From Mycobacterium arosiense ATCC BAA-1401 = DSM 45069 (GTDB taxonomy: Bacteria > Actinomycetota > Actinomycetes > Mycobacteriales > Mycobacteriaceae), in the NCBI RefSeq assembly GCF_002086125.1, contig NZ_MVHG01000059.1:1-32545 (forward strand): a DNA stretch of 32,545 nucleotides, written 5' to 3'. Below the pieces are notes generated by a model that saw only the letters and a program-made list of their open reading frames with translations, searched no databases and was not told the DNA's origin. The position numbers and the translations under genes were made by a program. Position 1 is the stretch's first letter; each line of letters opens with the position of its first letter. This document shows positions 1 to 7,694 of the stretch, piece after piece.

Positions 1-104
1 ACCTTCAATCACTCGGCTACGACACGCCGGTCACCAAATCGGTCCCCGACTCGTACACCACCTTGGCGGACGCAACCGTGTTCGGGGTCGTTTGGGTGGT
101 TTGA
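1..104 (+). pseudogene. 3' fragment of an unidentified plus-strand gene, cut at the island edge
   Basis: The frame starting at base 3 is open to a TGA at 102-104. Its codons have mostly G or C in third position up to about base 80-90, as expected for real mycobacterial coding. The opposite strand holds the integrase remnant, whose recognisable protein stops at about base 79. The two coding signals therefore meet near bases 79-90, as if two truncated genes were joined there; the last few codons of each would be read-through into the other. The fragment contains the residues SLGYDTPVTKSVPDSYTTL, which I cannot assign to a family. The gene is also cut by the window start, so its identity is unknown. 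Confidence 0.35.
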
Positions 105-756
105 CGTTGCTTGCCGGGTTATCGCTGATGTATTTCCACGCAACGGCGTCGGCGAGTGCCCGGTGGAGCATTGCGTGAATGTTGCGTACCGTTTTGGGCG
201 CTAGACCAGGCGTCAGCTGCTTCGGAAGGATCCCGGACTTGTACCGGCGGACCGCGGCTCGCGCCGCGTGGATGCTCGTGTGGCACATATCGGAAACCTC
301 GCGCGCCGTCGGGGTCGCTCCTTTCGCGACTCGCTCCGCCCAATAGGCGTACATCTCCGCATTGCGATCGCGCTTGACTCGGCCTTCGGCGAGTAGCGCC
401 GCGTAGAGCTTCAAAAGTTGAGGTTCGTCGAGCCTTTGAAGACGTTCACCGCCGATCCGGGGAATCACGTATGCGGTCGCGTAGTCCTTCCAGTTCTGCC
501 AGGTTGTGGCATCGATCGATGGTTCGATGGCCGCGAACCATTCGGTGAAGAATTGGGCCACTGTGCGGGTCGATGGCTTGACGACTCGGCCACGATCAGC
601 TTCGCGCATCGCTTCGCGGCAGGCTTGCCACGCCTCCCTTTTGGTGTCGAAGCCGCTCTTGGTGATCCAAGGGTAATTGCCGGTTGACGGATCCCTTTCG
701 GGAGCACGAAACTGGTATTGCCACTTCGAACCACGCTGGCGTACAGATCCTTTCAC
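31..756 (-). pseudogene. Tyrosine-recombinase integrase, N-terminal half only
   Basis: The 241-residue product has the usual N-terminal parts of an actinobacterial phage or plasmid integrase. Residues 1-60 form an arm-binding AP2-like domain (GSVRQRGSKWQYQFRAPERD). A SAM-like core-binding domain follows (TVAQFFTEWF, then KTVRNIHAMLHRALADAV and NPASNVKPP). Family members run to about 370-400 residues and end in a catalytic domain with an R-H-R-Y tetrad. Here the family match stops at about residue 226, the last 15 residues look random, and no catalytic domain is present. It cannot recombine DNA by itself. The GTG start overlaps the excisionase stop by 4 bp (GTGA), so the two were one operon. 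The break point near base 79 coincides with the end of a plus-strand coding signal, which suggests deletion or insertion at that junction. Confidence 0.8.
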
Positions 757-935
757 GATGCCACGAGCTCTCGTAGCCCCGCCGTGACGATGTAGACACG
801 GCCACCGAGCCGACGTACGGGTAGGTCACCTGAAGCGACCAGCCGATAAGCGGCGGCACGGCTGATCCCCAATAATGTCGCTGCGCGAGGAACCGCGAGC
901 AGGAGTGGCAAGTCATTAAAGACTGTGTCATGCAA
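753..935 (-). CDS. Excisionase-type small HTH protein
   Basis: This 60-residue protein has one MerR/excisionase-like winged HTH: residues 13-50 read VPRAATLLGISRAAAYRLVA followed by GDLPVRRLGGRVYI. That is the classic pattern of HTH_17 or Xis proteins, where the GxVYI strand forms the wing. Such proteins bend att DNA and steer integrases towards excision. The start is a TTG at 935, preceded by GGAGG inside the stop region of the upstream HTH gene. An ATG at 931 lies in another frame and gives no family match. The stop overlaps the integrase start by 4 bp. As the partner integrase is truncated, this gene is probably an orphan. Confidence 0.75.
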   Translation of the reverse strand: MHDTVFNDLPLLLAVPRAATLLGISRAAAYRLVASGDLPVRRLGGRVYIVTAGLRELVAS

Positions 936-941
936 TGTAAC

Positions 942-1757
942 TCACCTCCCTTCGCTCGGATATGTGGACGTTGGCGTGTTCTTCAGCGCTTCCTGATGGC
1001 TACAGCGCGGGCAGAACGCAGCTGCTTCGGTTCCATCCGACAGCGTGACGGTGATGGTGCGTGATTGCGGGTCCTCGCATTCACCGCACCAGGGCACCCC
1101 CGGTTGGACCGATGTGGGCGGTTCGGGAAGCTCGGCGAGCCGTCGAGCAAGGACGCGCGCCGGATAACGAACGCCATCCGGGCGCTGCGAAAGATGCGCT
1201 TTGAGGCTGACGGGTGTCCAACCGGAGGCCAGAGCGCTGTCCAGCGCGGGTCCGAGGTCCTTAGCGTCCCGTGAGGTGAGCTTCCACGGAAGCGCGTGCA
1301 GGACACTTGCGGCGTCGCCACGTGGTTCGGTTGGTGGTTCAGATGGGGGGTTCAAGGGGTTTCCCTCTGACACCCCCGTGTGGTCCCGATATGACACCCC
1401 TCCCGTCCGGCGTTGGGACTGGGCCCATGCGGGGTCGGTACTGGGGGGTCCCGCATGGAGACGGGGGGATTGGGCCAGGTGAGGCGCGAGGGGGTGATTG
1501 AGGTAATAACGCGTGGCGCGTTGCGCTCCTGAATCGTGGAACTGTCGGTTACGGGTGATCAGACCGTCAACTTCAAGTTTCTTGAGCGCGCGTAGGACTG
1601 TGCTTCGGCCGGCGCTGGATTCGGCCATCAAGGTGCTGATCGAGGGATAGCAGGAAAAGTTCTCGTCCGCCTTATTCGCAAGCAGGTGCAGGATGAATTT
1701 CGCTATCGCTGAATCGATGTCGAGCCCCGTCGCCCAGTCGAGGGCCTTCCAGCTCAT
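942..1757 (-). CDS. Helix-turn-helix protein of an integrative element
   Basis: The 271-residue protein opens with MSWKALDWATGLDIDSAIAK and continues with a winged-helix region of the replication-initiator or GntR type (YPSISTLMAESSAGRSTVLR, then ALKKLEVDGLITR, residues about 37-70). This arrangement is common in proteins beside xis and int in actinobacterial integrative plasmids and prophages, where they act in replication or its control. A Pro-rich linker follows, then a C-terminal part with a possible four-cysteine metal site (CGEC near 224 and CPRC near 249). The gene lies just upstream of the excisionase, and its stop region carries that gene's ribosome-binding site. It may overlap a short upstream gene by ATGA. 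The exact role is unknown. Confidence 0.7.
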   Translation of the reverse strand: MSWKALDWATGLDIDSAIAKFILHLLANKADENFSCYPSISTLMAESSAGRSTVLRALKKLEVDGLITRNRQFHDSGAQRATRYYLNHPLAPHLAQSPRLHAGPPSTDPAWAQSQRRTGGVSYRDHTGVSEGNPLNPPSEPPTEPRGDAASVLHALPWKLTSRDAKDLGPALDSALASGWTPVSLKAHLSQRPDGVRYPARVLARRLAELPEPPTSVQPGVPWCGECEDPQSRTITVTLSDGTEAAAFCPRCSHQEALKNTPTSTYPSEGR

Positions 1758-2038
1758 CGGACTCGAACCGTTGGCTGCGTCGCGCGGCGGGTGGTGAGGA
1801 ATCGCGAAGTGTACCCAAGTGGTTGGGCGACTCGACGAATGTCTCGCAGATCAGGCGTACCGCCAAAGTTCGTGTCATGTGGCTTGCAAGTTCTCGCAAG
1901 GAGTCGACACGGCCAGCATTGCTCACAAAGCTTCATCAGCGTTGTCTGGTCTCGCATGGTTCGGAAGGTAAGCCACCAATTATCGCGCCGTCTACCAAGA
2001 ACCGGCGATTCGGCTCCAAAGTTGTTGAGAGGCAACAA
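1754..2038 (-). CDS. Possible small Cys/Arg-rich hypothetical protein
   Basis: The frame encodes up to 94 residues and ends in an ATGA overlap with the next HTH gene, the usual sign of translational coupling. The likely translated part begins at an internal ATG (1957 or 1936) and contains LCEQCWPCRLLARTCKPHD, a cysteine-rich stretch. The TTG at 2038 is a poor start and no convincing ribosome-binding site is visible. Overlapping open frames on the plus strand weaken the case. I do not recognise a family. Confidence 0.3.
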   Translation of the reverse strand: MLPLNNFGAESPVLGRRRDNWWLTFRTMRDQTTLMKLCEQCWPCRLLARTCKPHDTNFGGTPDLRDIRRVAQPLGYTSRFLTTRRATQPTVRVR

Positions 2039-2266
2039 TTGGCACCACGGGGTGTGGACAACTGGGACCGATGATCGTAGATCGGGACGTCTATTTCTGG
2101 CCTAACTTGCCGATGCCGTTCTGCGCAGCAAGCTCGGTATCACCGATACTGGTTCGCCCCGTGAGGCCGGGCACCGTCTCGCGGCGGTCCGCCGAACAGA
2201 GGTCGACAGACCCCGCAATGGGCGACTCTAACGCGACATCCGGCGCCAATAGCTAGGCTGGTTTCC

Positions 2267-2812
2267 ATGCCACGCCTCGGTGCGTTCCCAGTAATTTATG
2301 CGAACGATGTGAGCCGCACTGCTGACTTTTGGGAGCGCCTGGGCTTCGAGCGAGTCGTGGCCCTTCCCTCGAACAGCGACCCTCACTACGTTAGTCTGCG
2401 CCACGGTAGGAGCGAGGTTGCCGTGGTGGTCTGGGACTGGGCTGCGCAACAGTACGGACTTAAGTCGCCAGCCGGCCCGCGGTTCGAGATGTACGTCTAT
2501 GTCGACGATCTGGATGCGCTGGTAACGGATCTCGATAACGCCGGAATAAATATCCTGGCGACCGCAGCAGACGTGTCCGGGGGAGGGCGCGTTGCGACCA
2601 TCGAAGACCCTAACGGTAATCCGGTGACGCTATGTCTTGCGCGGTCAGCCGATGACGACACCGACTTCTTGTCGGCAACACCGGCCTTCCGTGAATCGCT
2701 AATCGAGGAGGGATCCGACTGCGTCGCGGGCCACACTGTCAGCGCGGAGGAGATCACAGCTCGCCTCGGCTCAACTCCGCGAGATCCGCGAGGCGAACGA
2801 GACGATATCTGA
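2267..2812 (+). CDS. VOC (glyoxalase/bleomycin-resistance-like) protein with an antitoxin-like tail
   Basis: Residues 5-127 form a glyoxalase/VOC domain: FPVIYANDVSRTADFWERLG, then a middle strand FEMYVYVDDLDALVTDLDNA, then IEDPNGNPVTLCLAR. These are the paired beta-alpha-beta-beta-beta repeats of the fold. The Glu often seen at the end of the last strand, which binds metal, is absent (VTLC), so sequestration or binding is as likely as catalysis. Residues 141-168 (FRESLIEEGSDCVAG, then HTVSAEEITARLG) do not belong to the VOC fold. They resemble the C-terminal tail of Phd/RelB-type antitoxins, where a 'GxTVSxEEvxARL' pattern is common. No toxin gene follows. Substrate and role are unknown. Confidence 0.75.
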   Translation: MPRLGAFPVIYANDVSRTADFWERLGFERVVALPSNSDPHYVSLRHGRSEVAVVVWDWAAQQYGLKSPAGPRFEMYVYVDDLDALVTDLDNAGINILATAADVSGGGRVATIEDPNGNPVTLCLARSADDDTDFLSATPAFRESLIEEGSDCVAGHTVSAEEITARLGSTPRDPRGERDDI

Positions 2813-2883
2813 TCGACCTCGTTGGTCCTAGGAAAGAGATGCTGTTGGTAGCGGTTCGTCGTTTTGGCCGCTTACGTTGGGAC

Positions 2884-3126
2884 CTACTCTCCATTAGCGT
2901 CTTCTTTGTGGCCGCCCGGGGAAGCTAAATTTCGCGTGAACCGCTTTCGAGGTGCCGGTGTTTGAACGGCTCTGGCGTGACGAAGGACGTTGTTACGAAG
3001 CAGTTCTGGAACGCTAACCCCTTGTCGCTTTGCAGCTTGCTCAAGGAGAGCCTTCTCCATCCCGTCAACCCGAAGCTGCACAACGAACTTGCGTCTACGG
3101 TTCTCAGAACCGCTGCGGCTCGACAT
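2884..3126 (-). CDS. Small ribbon-helix-helix-like protein
   Basis: The best start is the ATG at 3126, with AGAGG about eight bases upstream; the longer frame to 3228 has no support. The 80-residue product is basic at both ends. Its core (KFVVQLRVDGMEKALLEQAA, then KRQGVSVPELLRNNVLRHA) looks like a beta strand plus two helices. This is the MetJ/Arc or MobC-like ribbon-helix-helix fold used by plasmid mobilisation proteins and antitoxins. It converges with the VOC gene. The nearby tandem repeats at 3281-3310 are a candidate binding site, which is inference only. No relaxase is visible in the window. Confidence 0.6.
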   Translation of the reverse strand: MSSRSGSENRRRKFVVQLRVDGMEKALLEQAAKRQGVSVPELLRNNVLRHARAVQTPAPRKRFTRNLASPGGHKEDANGE

Positions 3127-3280
3127 CGACCATCCTCTCTGCAGCACCACAAGCCAACCAGGCTCTGGCGAGATCGTGTAATCGGGGCGAGTGTAGAGCA
3201 CAAATGGACCATGCCTGCGAGCGATCAAACCTCCTGTCTATCAACGCTTAATACTGCCTAAAGCTGCTCACGAAACCACT

Positions 3281-3310
3281 CATTCCCACTCATTCCCACT
3301 CATTCCCACG
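3281..3310. repeat. Three tandem 10-bp direct repeats (iteron-like)
   Basis: CATTCCCACT occurs at 3281-3290 and 3291-3300, and CATTCCCACG at 3301-3310. A partial unit (CCACT) precedes and CAT follows. Each unit is about one helical turn, so identical faces would be presented to a DNA-binding protein. The repeats lie between the divergent ribbon-helix-helix gene and the ESX-like cluster. They could be iterons, an operator array or replication slippage. Confidence 0.85.
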
Positions 3311-3449
3311 CATGACATAGACAGTTTTCGAACGAATTCCGCCGTCCTGCTGGCTATTTCCGCGATCAGTTCTTATCCTGACGACATGACCGATGGGGAT
3401 GAGCAAGGCGGCATACCGGTCGACGCGGTGTGACCGCGCGAAGGATTTC

Positions 3450-3734
3450 ATGGATGCGACGATCGCTCTCTCGGATATCTACACCGAGATATCGGTATCG
3501 TCACCACCGGTGACGATGGCTCCTCAGGTACCGCCGAACTCGATGTGGGCGCCGGTCGGGGAGTCGCAACAAACGGTTGCGGGACAGGTTGCTGCTGCCG
3601 CTGAAGCGCTCAATGCCCGGGTAGCCGCCGCGGCTGTCGAAACCGCTCGGGAAGCGGTGGAGTTCGGCCACCAGAAGGGGATTTCGGTGCCTTCACGCAT
3701 TGCGCAACGCGCAGGAGTGGGCCGGGATGGGTGA
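3450..3734 (+). CDS. Small Ala-rich helical protein, first gene of an ESX-like cluster
   Basis: The ATG at 3450 has a good ribosome-binding site (GAAGGA, six bases upstream) and is preferred over the ATG at 3393. The 94-residue product has a short N-terminal segment with MAPQVPPNSMW, then a long Ala-rich amphipathic helix (AAAAEALNARVAAAAVETAR). It has no signal peptide or cysteine. Its size, composition and position before another small helical protein resemble paired Esx/EspC-type substrates of type VII secretion, but no WXG motif or clear YxxxD/E signal is seen. It overlaps the next gene by 8 bp. A 15-codon frame starting at ATG 3386 lies just upstream. Family assignment is tentative. Confidence 0.6.
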   Translation: MDATIALSDIYTEISVSSPPVTMAPQVPPNSMWAPVGESQQTVAGQVAAAAEALNARVAAAAVETAREAVEFGHQKGISVPSRIAQRAGVGRDG

Positions 3735-4011
3735 CGTAGCGAGACTATCGATAGATCCGGGAGCGGTGGCCGGGATCACCAGTAGCACGGCGGCCGCGCA
3801 TGTGCCACCTGTGTCGGAATCAGCCGCCAAGGGCGAGAACACCTTCGACGGTGCGGTGTCAGCGTTGCTGGTCTGGGCGGGATCAATCGACGTCGCTGTT
3901 GCCTCCGCAGTGAGTACACGTGGCCAAACGGTGGCCTCTCGGGCAGTGGCCGGTGTGGGCCAGTTGGCCGCAATGAACACCGAGAACGCGACACACCTTG
4001 GGGCGTTGTGA
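3727..4011 (+). CDS. Small ESX-target-like helical protein
   Basis: The ATG at 3727 lies inside the end of the preceding gene. The 94-residue product reads like a T7SS target or EspC-type helical protein: an N-terminal LSIDPGAVAGITSS, a central helix with FDGAVSALLVWAGSIDVAVA, and a C-terminal helix ending in AAMNTENATHLGAL. Members of that family are about 100 residues and pair with a neighbouring helical protein. The gene ends in a GTGA overlap with the next gene, so four genes from 3450 to 6923 appear co-transcribed. Secretion is inference and no secretion machinery lies in the window. Confidence 0.6.
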   Translation: MGDVARLSIDPGAVAGITSSTAAAHVPPVSESAAKGENTFDGAVSALLVWAGSIDVAVASAVSTRGQTVASRAVAGVGQLAAMNTENATHLGAL

Positions 4012-4583
4012 CTGACCCACTACAAACACCGGACCCTGAGCCATGCGGTGCCCCCGCCCCGGATGCCCCCAAGTTGCTTTGTCGGCCACCGATAGTGGCG
4101 ACCGCAGCAGTCATCTTAGCGAGCGCAGCGGCAGTGATCGCTGTGTTGGCATTAGTGCGATCACCGTCATCGCCGAGTGCGACTCGATCAACTTCTACCG
4201 CGGCGGCAAATGCGCCCGTGCCGAGCGCAGATCAAGCCGCCGCGGCGAGGAAAAGCGCGTGTGACGCATGGCGCGCAGTAGCGATCGCGGTAAACGCCGC
4301 GCGGAAGCCATTTATAGACTCGCCTCCTGAAAGGGAAAACCCCATAACGGCAAACTCTTTGGCTCAAGCAGAGGCCGTAAACGCCGTTGAAGTCTCCTGG
4401 TTGCGCCAGCGTCTTCTTGCTTCGACCCCCTCCGAGGTGGCCATACCGATTAACGAGTACCTGGAAGCCATCGTTGACGTCGCGGCCGCGGACGCACAGC
4501 CCGGCGCCGACGCGGAAGCCAACGCGGCCGCTACGCGATCAACGACCGCGGCGAACAAGATCAAAGCCGCTTGTGGGATGTAG
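4008..4583 (+). CDS. One-TM membrane-anchored protein of the ESX-like cluster
   Basis: Translation starts at the GTG at 4008. The 191-residue product has a short Pro-rich cytoplasmic start and one hydrophobic segment at about residues 28-50 (PIVATAAVILASAAAVIAVL). An Ala/Ser/Thr-rich extracytoplasmic linker follows, then a helical domain with two cysteines (SACDAW and the terminal AACGM) that could form a disulfide. This matches the many mycobacterial 'single TM plus helical domain' proteins found beside ESX-associated genes, including the one I recall next to M. tuberculosis Rv3899c. It probably acts at the cell envelope. The stop is six bases before the next GTG start. Confidence 0.65.
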   Translation: MTDPLQTPDPEPCGAPAPDAPKLLCRPPIVATAAVILASAAAVIAVLALVRSPSSPSATRSTSTAAANAPVPSADQAAAARKSACDAWRAVAIAVNAARKPFIDSPPERENPITANSLAQAEAVNAVEVSWLRQRLLASTPSEVAIPINEYLEAIVDVAAADAQPGADAEANAAATRSTTAANKIKAACGM

Positions 4584-4589
4584 CCGATC

Positions 4590-6923
4590 GTGGGCGCAAT
4601 TCAGCCAGCAGGTCCATACACCGACGAAATCATTCCGCCAGAGCTTTGGCCAACTGTCCATGAGGCGGCAGCCAACGCGGCAGCAAATTTTTCTGCTGCT
4701 CGTCAGGAGTCCGAGTCTGCAGCTGACACATATCGCGTAGCGGCCAACCGGCTATCGGAAATAAGTGAAGGTGCGACCAGCGACGCTCTGATCACCGTGC
4801 ATCGAGAGCTCGCAGTAGACCATGACAAACACGCCGCTATCCGTGAGGCGGTCGCCAAAGCCGCCAAACAAATAGCTGAACGAGGATACGAGCTGATTGG
4901 TTGCCTCAAGGCGATCGATTTTCAGGCGCACGAGCAGATCGCGGCCTCGCCGCCAGAGGCCAGACAAGCCATCATTGATAAGGCCCGCGCCCGGGCGGTG
5001 GCCACGCACACAGAGTTCGCCGTCGCTGTGGCCGGCCACCACGGACAAGCAGCTGAAGCTGTTGCGCCGTTGGTGGCTGGAATCCTAGGACGAGGCGTGG
5101 GAGCAGCTCCACCCCCCGCAGCACCGGCTCCCACGGCGTCTGAGGCCTCAGACCCCGGACCTGGAGGAGCTGGTCAGCGCACCGAAAAAGCGTCACGCAA
5201 CACCGGTGACGCGCCTTCAAACGAACCTGGTGGTGAAGAGCAGCGCAGGAAAAAGACGATCGGTGAAGGCGCGAGCGCGCCGGCGCCGCAACCTGACGGC
5301 GAAGAGCAGCGGTTACCGACTGGTGCCGCCTTCGGGTCGCCGCCCGCGGCGCTGGCTTCTGTTAGGGGTGGCGTGCCTGGCAGTGGGCTCAACGGGGTCG
5401 GGTTATCTTCGGCTGGTGGCCTGGGAGGACCGGCTCCGGCGAGTGGTTTGTCGACGATGCCGGCTGGGGCCGGTGCGCAGGCCGCAAGATTAGGTGGTTT
5501 GCCCGGCAGGGGTTCTGCGGCGGCTGTGCAGACTGGTCAGATTGGTAGTACGGCAAGGGGGTTCACCCCGGGCGTCTCGGCTGGATCGACTGCTGGATCT
5601 GCTCTGTCGCTGCCTCCGGCGACTCGCATCGGTACATCGGCGCCGGAGACAGCGTCCACGGCGTCGGCGGCAGGTTTGAGTCGTTCAGGCCCGGCGGCGC
5701 CTGGGGGAATGGCGACCCCAGATGCCCAAGCCGTGGCGACCGACTCTGGGTCGGCAGGGGTTTCGAATGCGGCAGCTGCTCCGATGACGGTGCCTTCGCC
5801 GGGGATGGGAGCTCTGGCGGCTCCGCTTGCTACCCGAGCTGGCGCACCGGTGATGTCGCCCGCAGACAGCGAGGGTGCGTCGAGCGGATCGGCGGGATCG
5901 AGCGGTGCATCACCTTCGGGGACCGGTTCGAATGGGGCGACGTTGTTGCCTGCGAGTGTTGTCAGCGCCGGCGCTGGCGTCCGAGTGCATGGACGGCCCG
6001 AGTCAGCTGAGCTGGCAGCCGCAAAGGCGTTGGCAGGCAAGCTCCGTCGTGACAGTGACATCGTTAATTACACCTGCGTTGAGTGGGTGGTGGGCGTATT
6101 CCGCCGTGAGGCTGGCGGGGCGACTGAATGTGTGGTGATGTCTAACGAAGGCTTCGGTTACATCCCTCGGGGAGTGTTCTTGCCGCGTACTGCCCGCCTT
6201 CTGGCAACAGACACGTTGGTGGACAACCAGTTTCGGGAACGCTGGTTCGGTTGGTCCGACCCGGCTGAGGTGTTAGCCGAATATGCGCGACTGCGCGGAC
6301 GCTGCGGGACGCATCTGGTCGCCCTGGCGGTCACTGCTGACAGTCCCTTCGGTCGGGCGCCCGGCGTGGAATATGCGGTCTGTAAGCGCGCATCTGAGGA
6401 CGGTGCCTATATCCGGCCGATCCTCGATGACATGCACATGCACCGTCTTGAAGCCTTGCACCCGCAGCTGTATGCCCGGCTTCAGCAGACGACGTCCGCT
6501 GATCCCGAAACGCGCACGGTTGAAAATCAAGTGGTTGTTCCGCTGGCCGTACAGATGATCGAGGCCGTGAAAATGTCGGGGCAGATGCCACGGGAACTGC
6601 GGCAGATGTGGGACGCGCTGGGCACCGGCGACGCCATCTCAGAAGAGGCATGGAACCAGTACCGGATCGCCTCATCCGTGTATTACGTGAACCTCAGTGC
6701 GAACAGGCCTCGCCCGGAGGCCACAACAGGGGATCACGAACGTTATCACGCGCAGTGGGTCACGGCACGCACAATGGAGTTGCTGCAAGGGTGGGAGCGG
6801 CGGCCGGTTGAGGTGTTGGATATGGTCTACGCCGCTGCGGCCGCCTATCCAAACGACTTCGCCACCAAATTCGAAATGATGTTGCGCATAGTCGAATCCG
6901 AGCTCGGTTGCGGCGTTGACTGA
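4590..6923 (+). CDS. Large ESX-associated-like protein with a low-complexity middle (Rv2082/Rv3899c-type)
   Basis: The GTG at 4590 gives 777 residues in three parts. Residues 1-165 are helical (PPELWPTVHEAAANAAANFS), like the helical N-terminus of ESX substrates. Residues about 170-460 are a Gly/Ala/Ser/Pro-rich linker without secondary structure. Residues about 463-777 are a globular domain (VNYTCVEWVVGVFRREAGG, FGYIPRGVFLPRTARLL, RERWFGWSDPAEVLAEYARL). I recall this C-terminal domain from M. tuberculosis Rv3899c and Rv2082, which Pfam covers with DUF5631/DUF5632, but could not check. Function is unknown; location at the envelope or outside is likely from context. The repetitive GC-rich linker creates long false frames on both strands. 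Confidence 0.7.
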   Translation: MGAIQPAGPYTDEIIPPELWPTVHEAAANAAANFSAARQESESAADTYRVAANRLSEISEGATSDALITVHRELAVDHDKHAAIREAVAKAAKQIAERGYELIGCLKAIDFQAHEQIAASPPEARQAIIDKARARAVATHTEFAVAVAGHHGQAAEAVAPLVAGILGRGVGAAPPPAAPAPTASEASDPGPGGAGQRTEKASRNTGDAPSNEPGGEEQRRKKTIGEGASAPAPQPDGEEQRLPTGAAFGSPPAALASVRGGVPGSGLNGVGLSSAGGLGGPAPASGLSTMPAGAGAQAARLGGLPGRGSAAAVQTGQIGSTARGFTPGVSAGSTAGSALSLPPATRIGTSAPETASTASAAGLSRSGPAAPGGMATPDAQAVATDSGSAGVSNAAAAPMTVPSPGMGALAAPLATRAGAPVMSPADSEGASSGSAGSSGASPSGTGSNGATLLPASVVSAGAGVRVHGRPESAELAAAKALAGKLRRDSDIVNYTCVEWVVGVFRREAGGATECVVMSNEGFGYIPRGVFLPRTARLLATDTLVDNQFRERWFGWSDPAEVLAEYARLRGRCGTHLVALAVTADSPFGRAPGVEYAVCKRASEDGAYIRPILDDMHMHRLEALHPQLYARLQQTTSADPETRTVENQVVVPLAVQMIEAVKMSGQMPRELRQMWDALGTGDAISEEAWNQYRIASSVYYVNLSANRPRPEATTGDHERYHAQWVTARTMELLQGWERRPVEVLDMVYAAAAAYPNDFATKFEMMLRIVESELGCGVD

Positions 6924-6941
6924 GTAGTGGGCTGCAACTAC

Positions 6942-6958
6942 TTCAAGGGACCCTTGAA
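6942..6958. promoter_or_regulatory. Operator-like palindrome 1, TTCAAG-N5-CTTGAA
   Basis: TTCAAGGGACCCTTGAA is a perfect 17-bp palindrome with one central base. It lies in the 93 bp between the 777-aa gene and the YbaB-like gene, 40 bp upstream of a second copy with the same half-sites and spacing. Half-site centres are about one helical turn apart, as for a dimeric HTH repressor. Confidence 0.7.
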
Positions 6959-6981
6959 AGTCTTACTCGCTCCGCCTAGTA

Positions 6982-6998
6982 TTCAAGGCAGTCTTGAA
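6982..6998. promoter_or_regulatory. Operator-like palindrome 2, TTCAAG-N5-CTTGAA
   Basis: TTCAAGGCAGTCTTGAA has the same 6-5-6 structure as the site at 6942-6958, and CTAG flanks it on both sides. It ends eight bases before the GAGGA ribosome-binding site of the YbaB-like gene, so a bound protein would block transcription or translation start there. Confidence 0.7.
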
Positions 6999-7016
6999 AC
7001 TAGTCGAGGAATTGCA

Positions 7017-7637
7017 ATGGTGCCCACAATGGAAGCAGCAGATGGTAGCGGCTTTGGTGTATTCGGATGCGTTGAAGCGGTCAGTCCTGGCGGCATCGTT
7101 CGGGTTCGGGTGGGCCGTGATGGCCGGACGCTGGGGGTCCGGTTGTCGATAGGGGCGATGTCGCTGTCGGCCGCAGAGCTTGCGGCCGACATCCTGTGCC
7201 TGAATGTATTGGGGTACATGCGTGTTGAATTGGCACAGGAAGTGCGGGCACGCCATGAAGTAGTTGCCTACGCGCGCTTTGTGGCTGCCCACTGTGGCCG
7301 GCGCCGACCGGGTGCCGTGCCAGTGGCAGCTAAGGAGGTTCGGGGTGCAGCGTTGCAGGCTGCGGCGCGGGAGCACGATGGGCTGGCAAGGCGGGTGCTG
7401 GACCGGATGAAGCGTATCGAGGCGCTGCTGGCGGCCGCGCCCGTGAATTTGCAGTCTGCCAGCGATGAGGGCGACGTCGTGGTATCGGTCGATTCGGCCG
7501 GTCGTCTGGTGGGTCTGTCGCTGGCGCCTGGGTGCACGTCCCGCCACACTGCCGCCGAGCTCGAAGAACTGCTCAACAGCGCGTTGGGGGTGGCAGGTGC
7601 GTCTGCTGCGGTGAGCGGACAACCGATCTCGGCTTGA
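7017..7637 (+). CDS. YbaB/EbfC-like nucleoid-associated-type protein
   Basis: The ATG at 7017 is chosen because GAGGA lies seven bases upstream; the longer frame from 6927 would run through both palindromes. The product has 206 residues. The C-terminal ~90 residues (RMKRIEALLAAAPVNLQSAS, GDVVVSVDSAGRLVGLSLAP, TAAELEELLNSALG) match the YbaB/EbfC layout: a helix, a three-stranded sheet with the VxVDxxGRLxxLxLAP pattern, and a last helix. Mycobacteria carry many such proteins fused to ESX-related N-terminal domains. The N-terminal part (GFGVFGCVEAVSPGGIVRVR) is a separate beta-rich unit. It may bind DNA, or be a chaperone-like partner of the neighbouring secreted proteins; the sequence does not decide. 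Confidence 0.65.
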   Translation: MVPTMEAADGSGFGVFGCVEAVSPGGIVRVRVGRDGRTLGVRLSIGAMSLSAAELAADILCLNVLGYMRVELAQEVRARHEVVAYARFVAAHCGRRRPGAVPVAAKEVRGAALQAAAREHDGLARRVLDRMKRIEALLAAAPVNLQSASDEGDVVVSVDSAGRLVGLSLAPGCTSRHTAAELEELLNSALGVAGASAAVSGQPISA

Positions 7638-7665
7638 AGCTTTCTGCGCTCCGCTGGTTGAGCGG

Positions 7666-7683
7666 TTTCAAGGCAGCCTGAAA
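7666..7683. promoter_or_regulatory. Operator-like palindrome 3 (degenerate)
   Basis: TTTCAAGGCAGCCTGAAA is an 18-bp inverted repeat sharing the left half-site and most of the spacer with palindrome 2 (TTCAAGGCAG). It lies 11 bp upstream of the ATG of the small HTH protein gene, fitting autoregulation by that protein. Confidence 0.6.
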
Positions 7684-7694
7684 CAATCGGCGGT

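Noticed and set aside
596..931. Gene from the ATG at 931 on the minus strand
   Set aside because: It overlaps both the excisionase and the integrase in a third frame without any motif.
3281..3310. A CRISPR array
   Set aside because: The units are only 10 bp, adjacent and without spacers, and there are no cas genes.
5537..6061. Minus-strand gene inside the 777-residue protein gene
   Set aside because: It is the antisense of GC-rich low-complexity sequence, which keeps all frames open.
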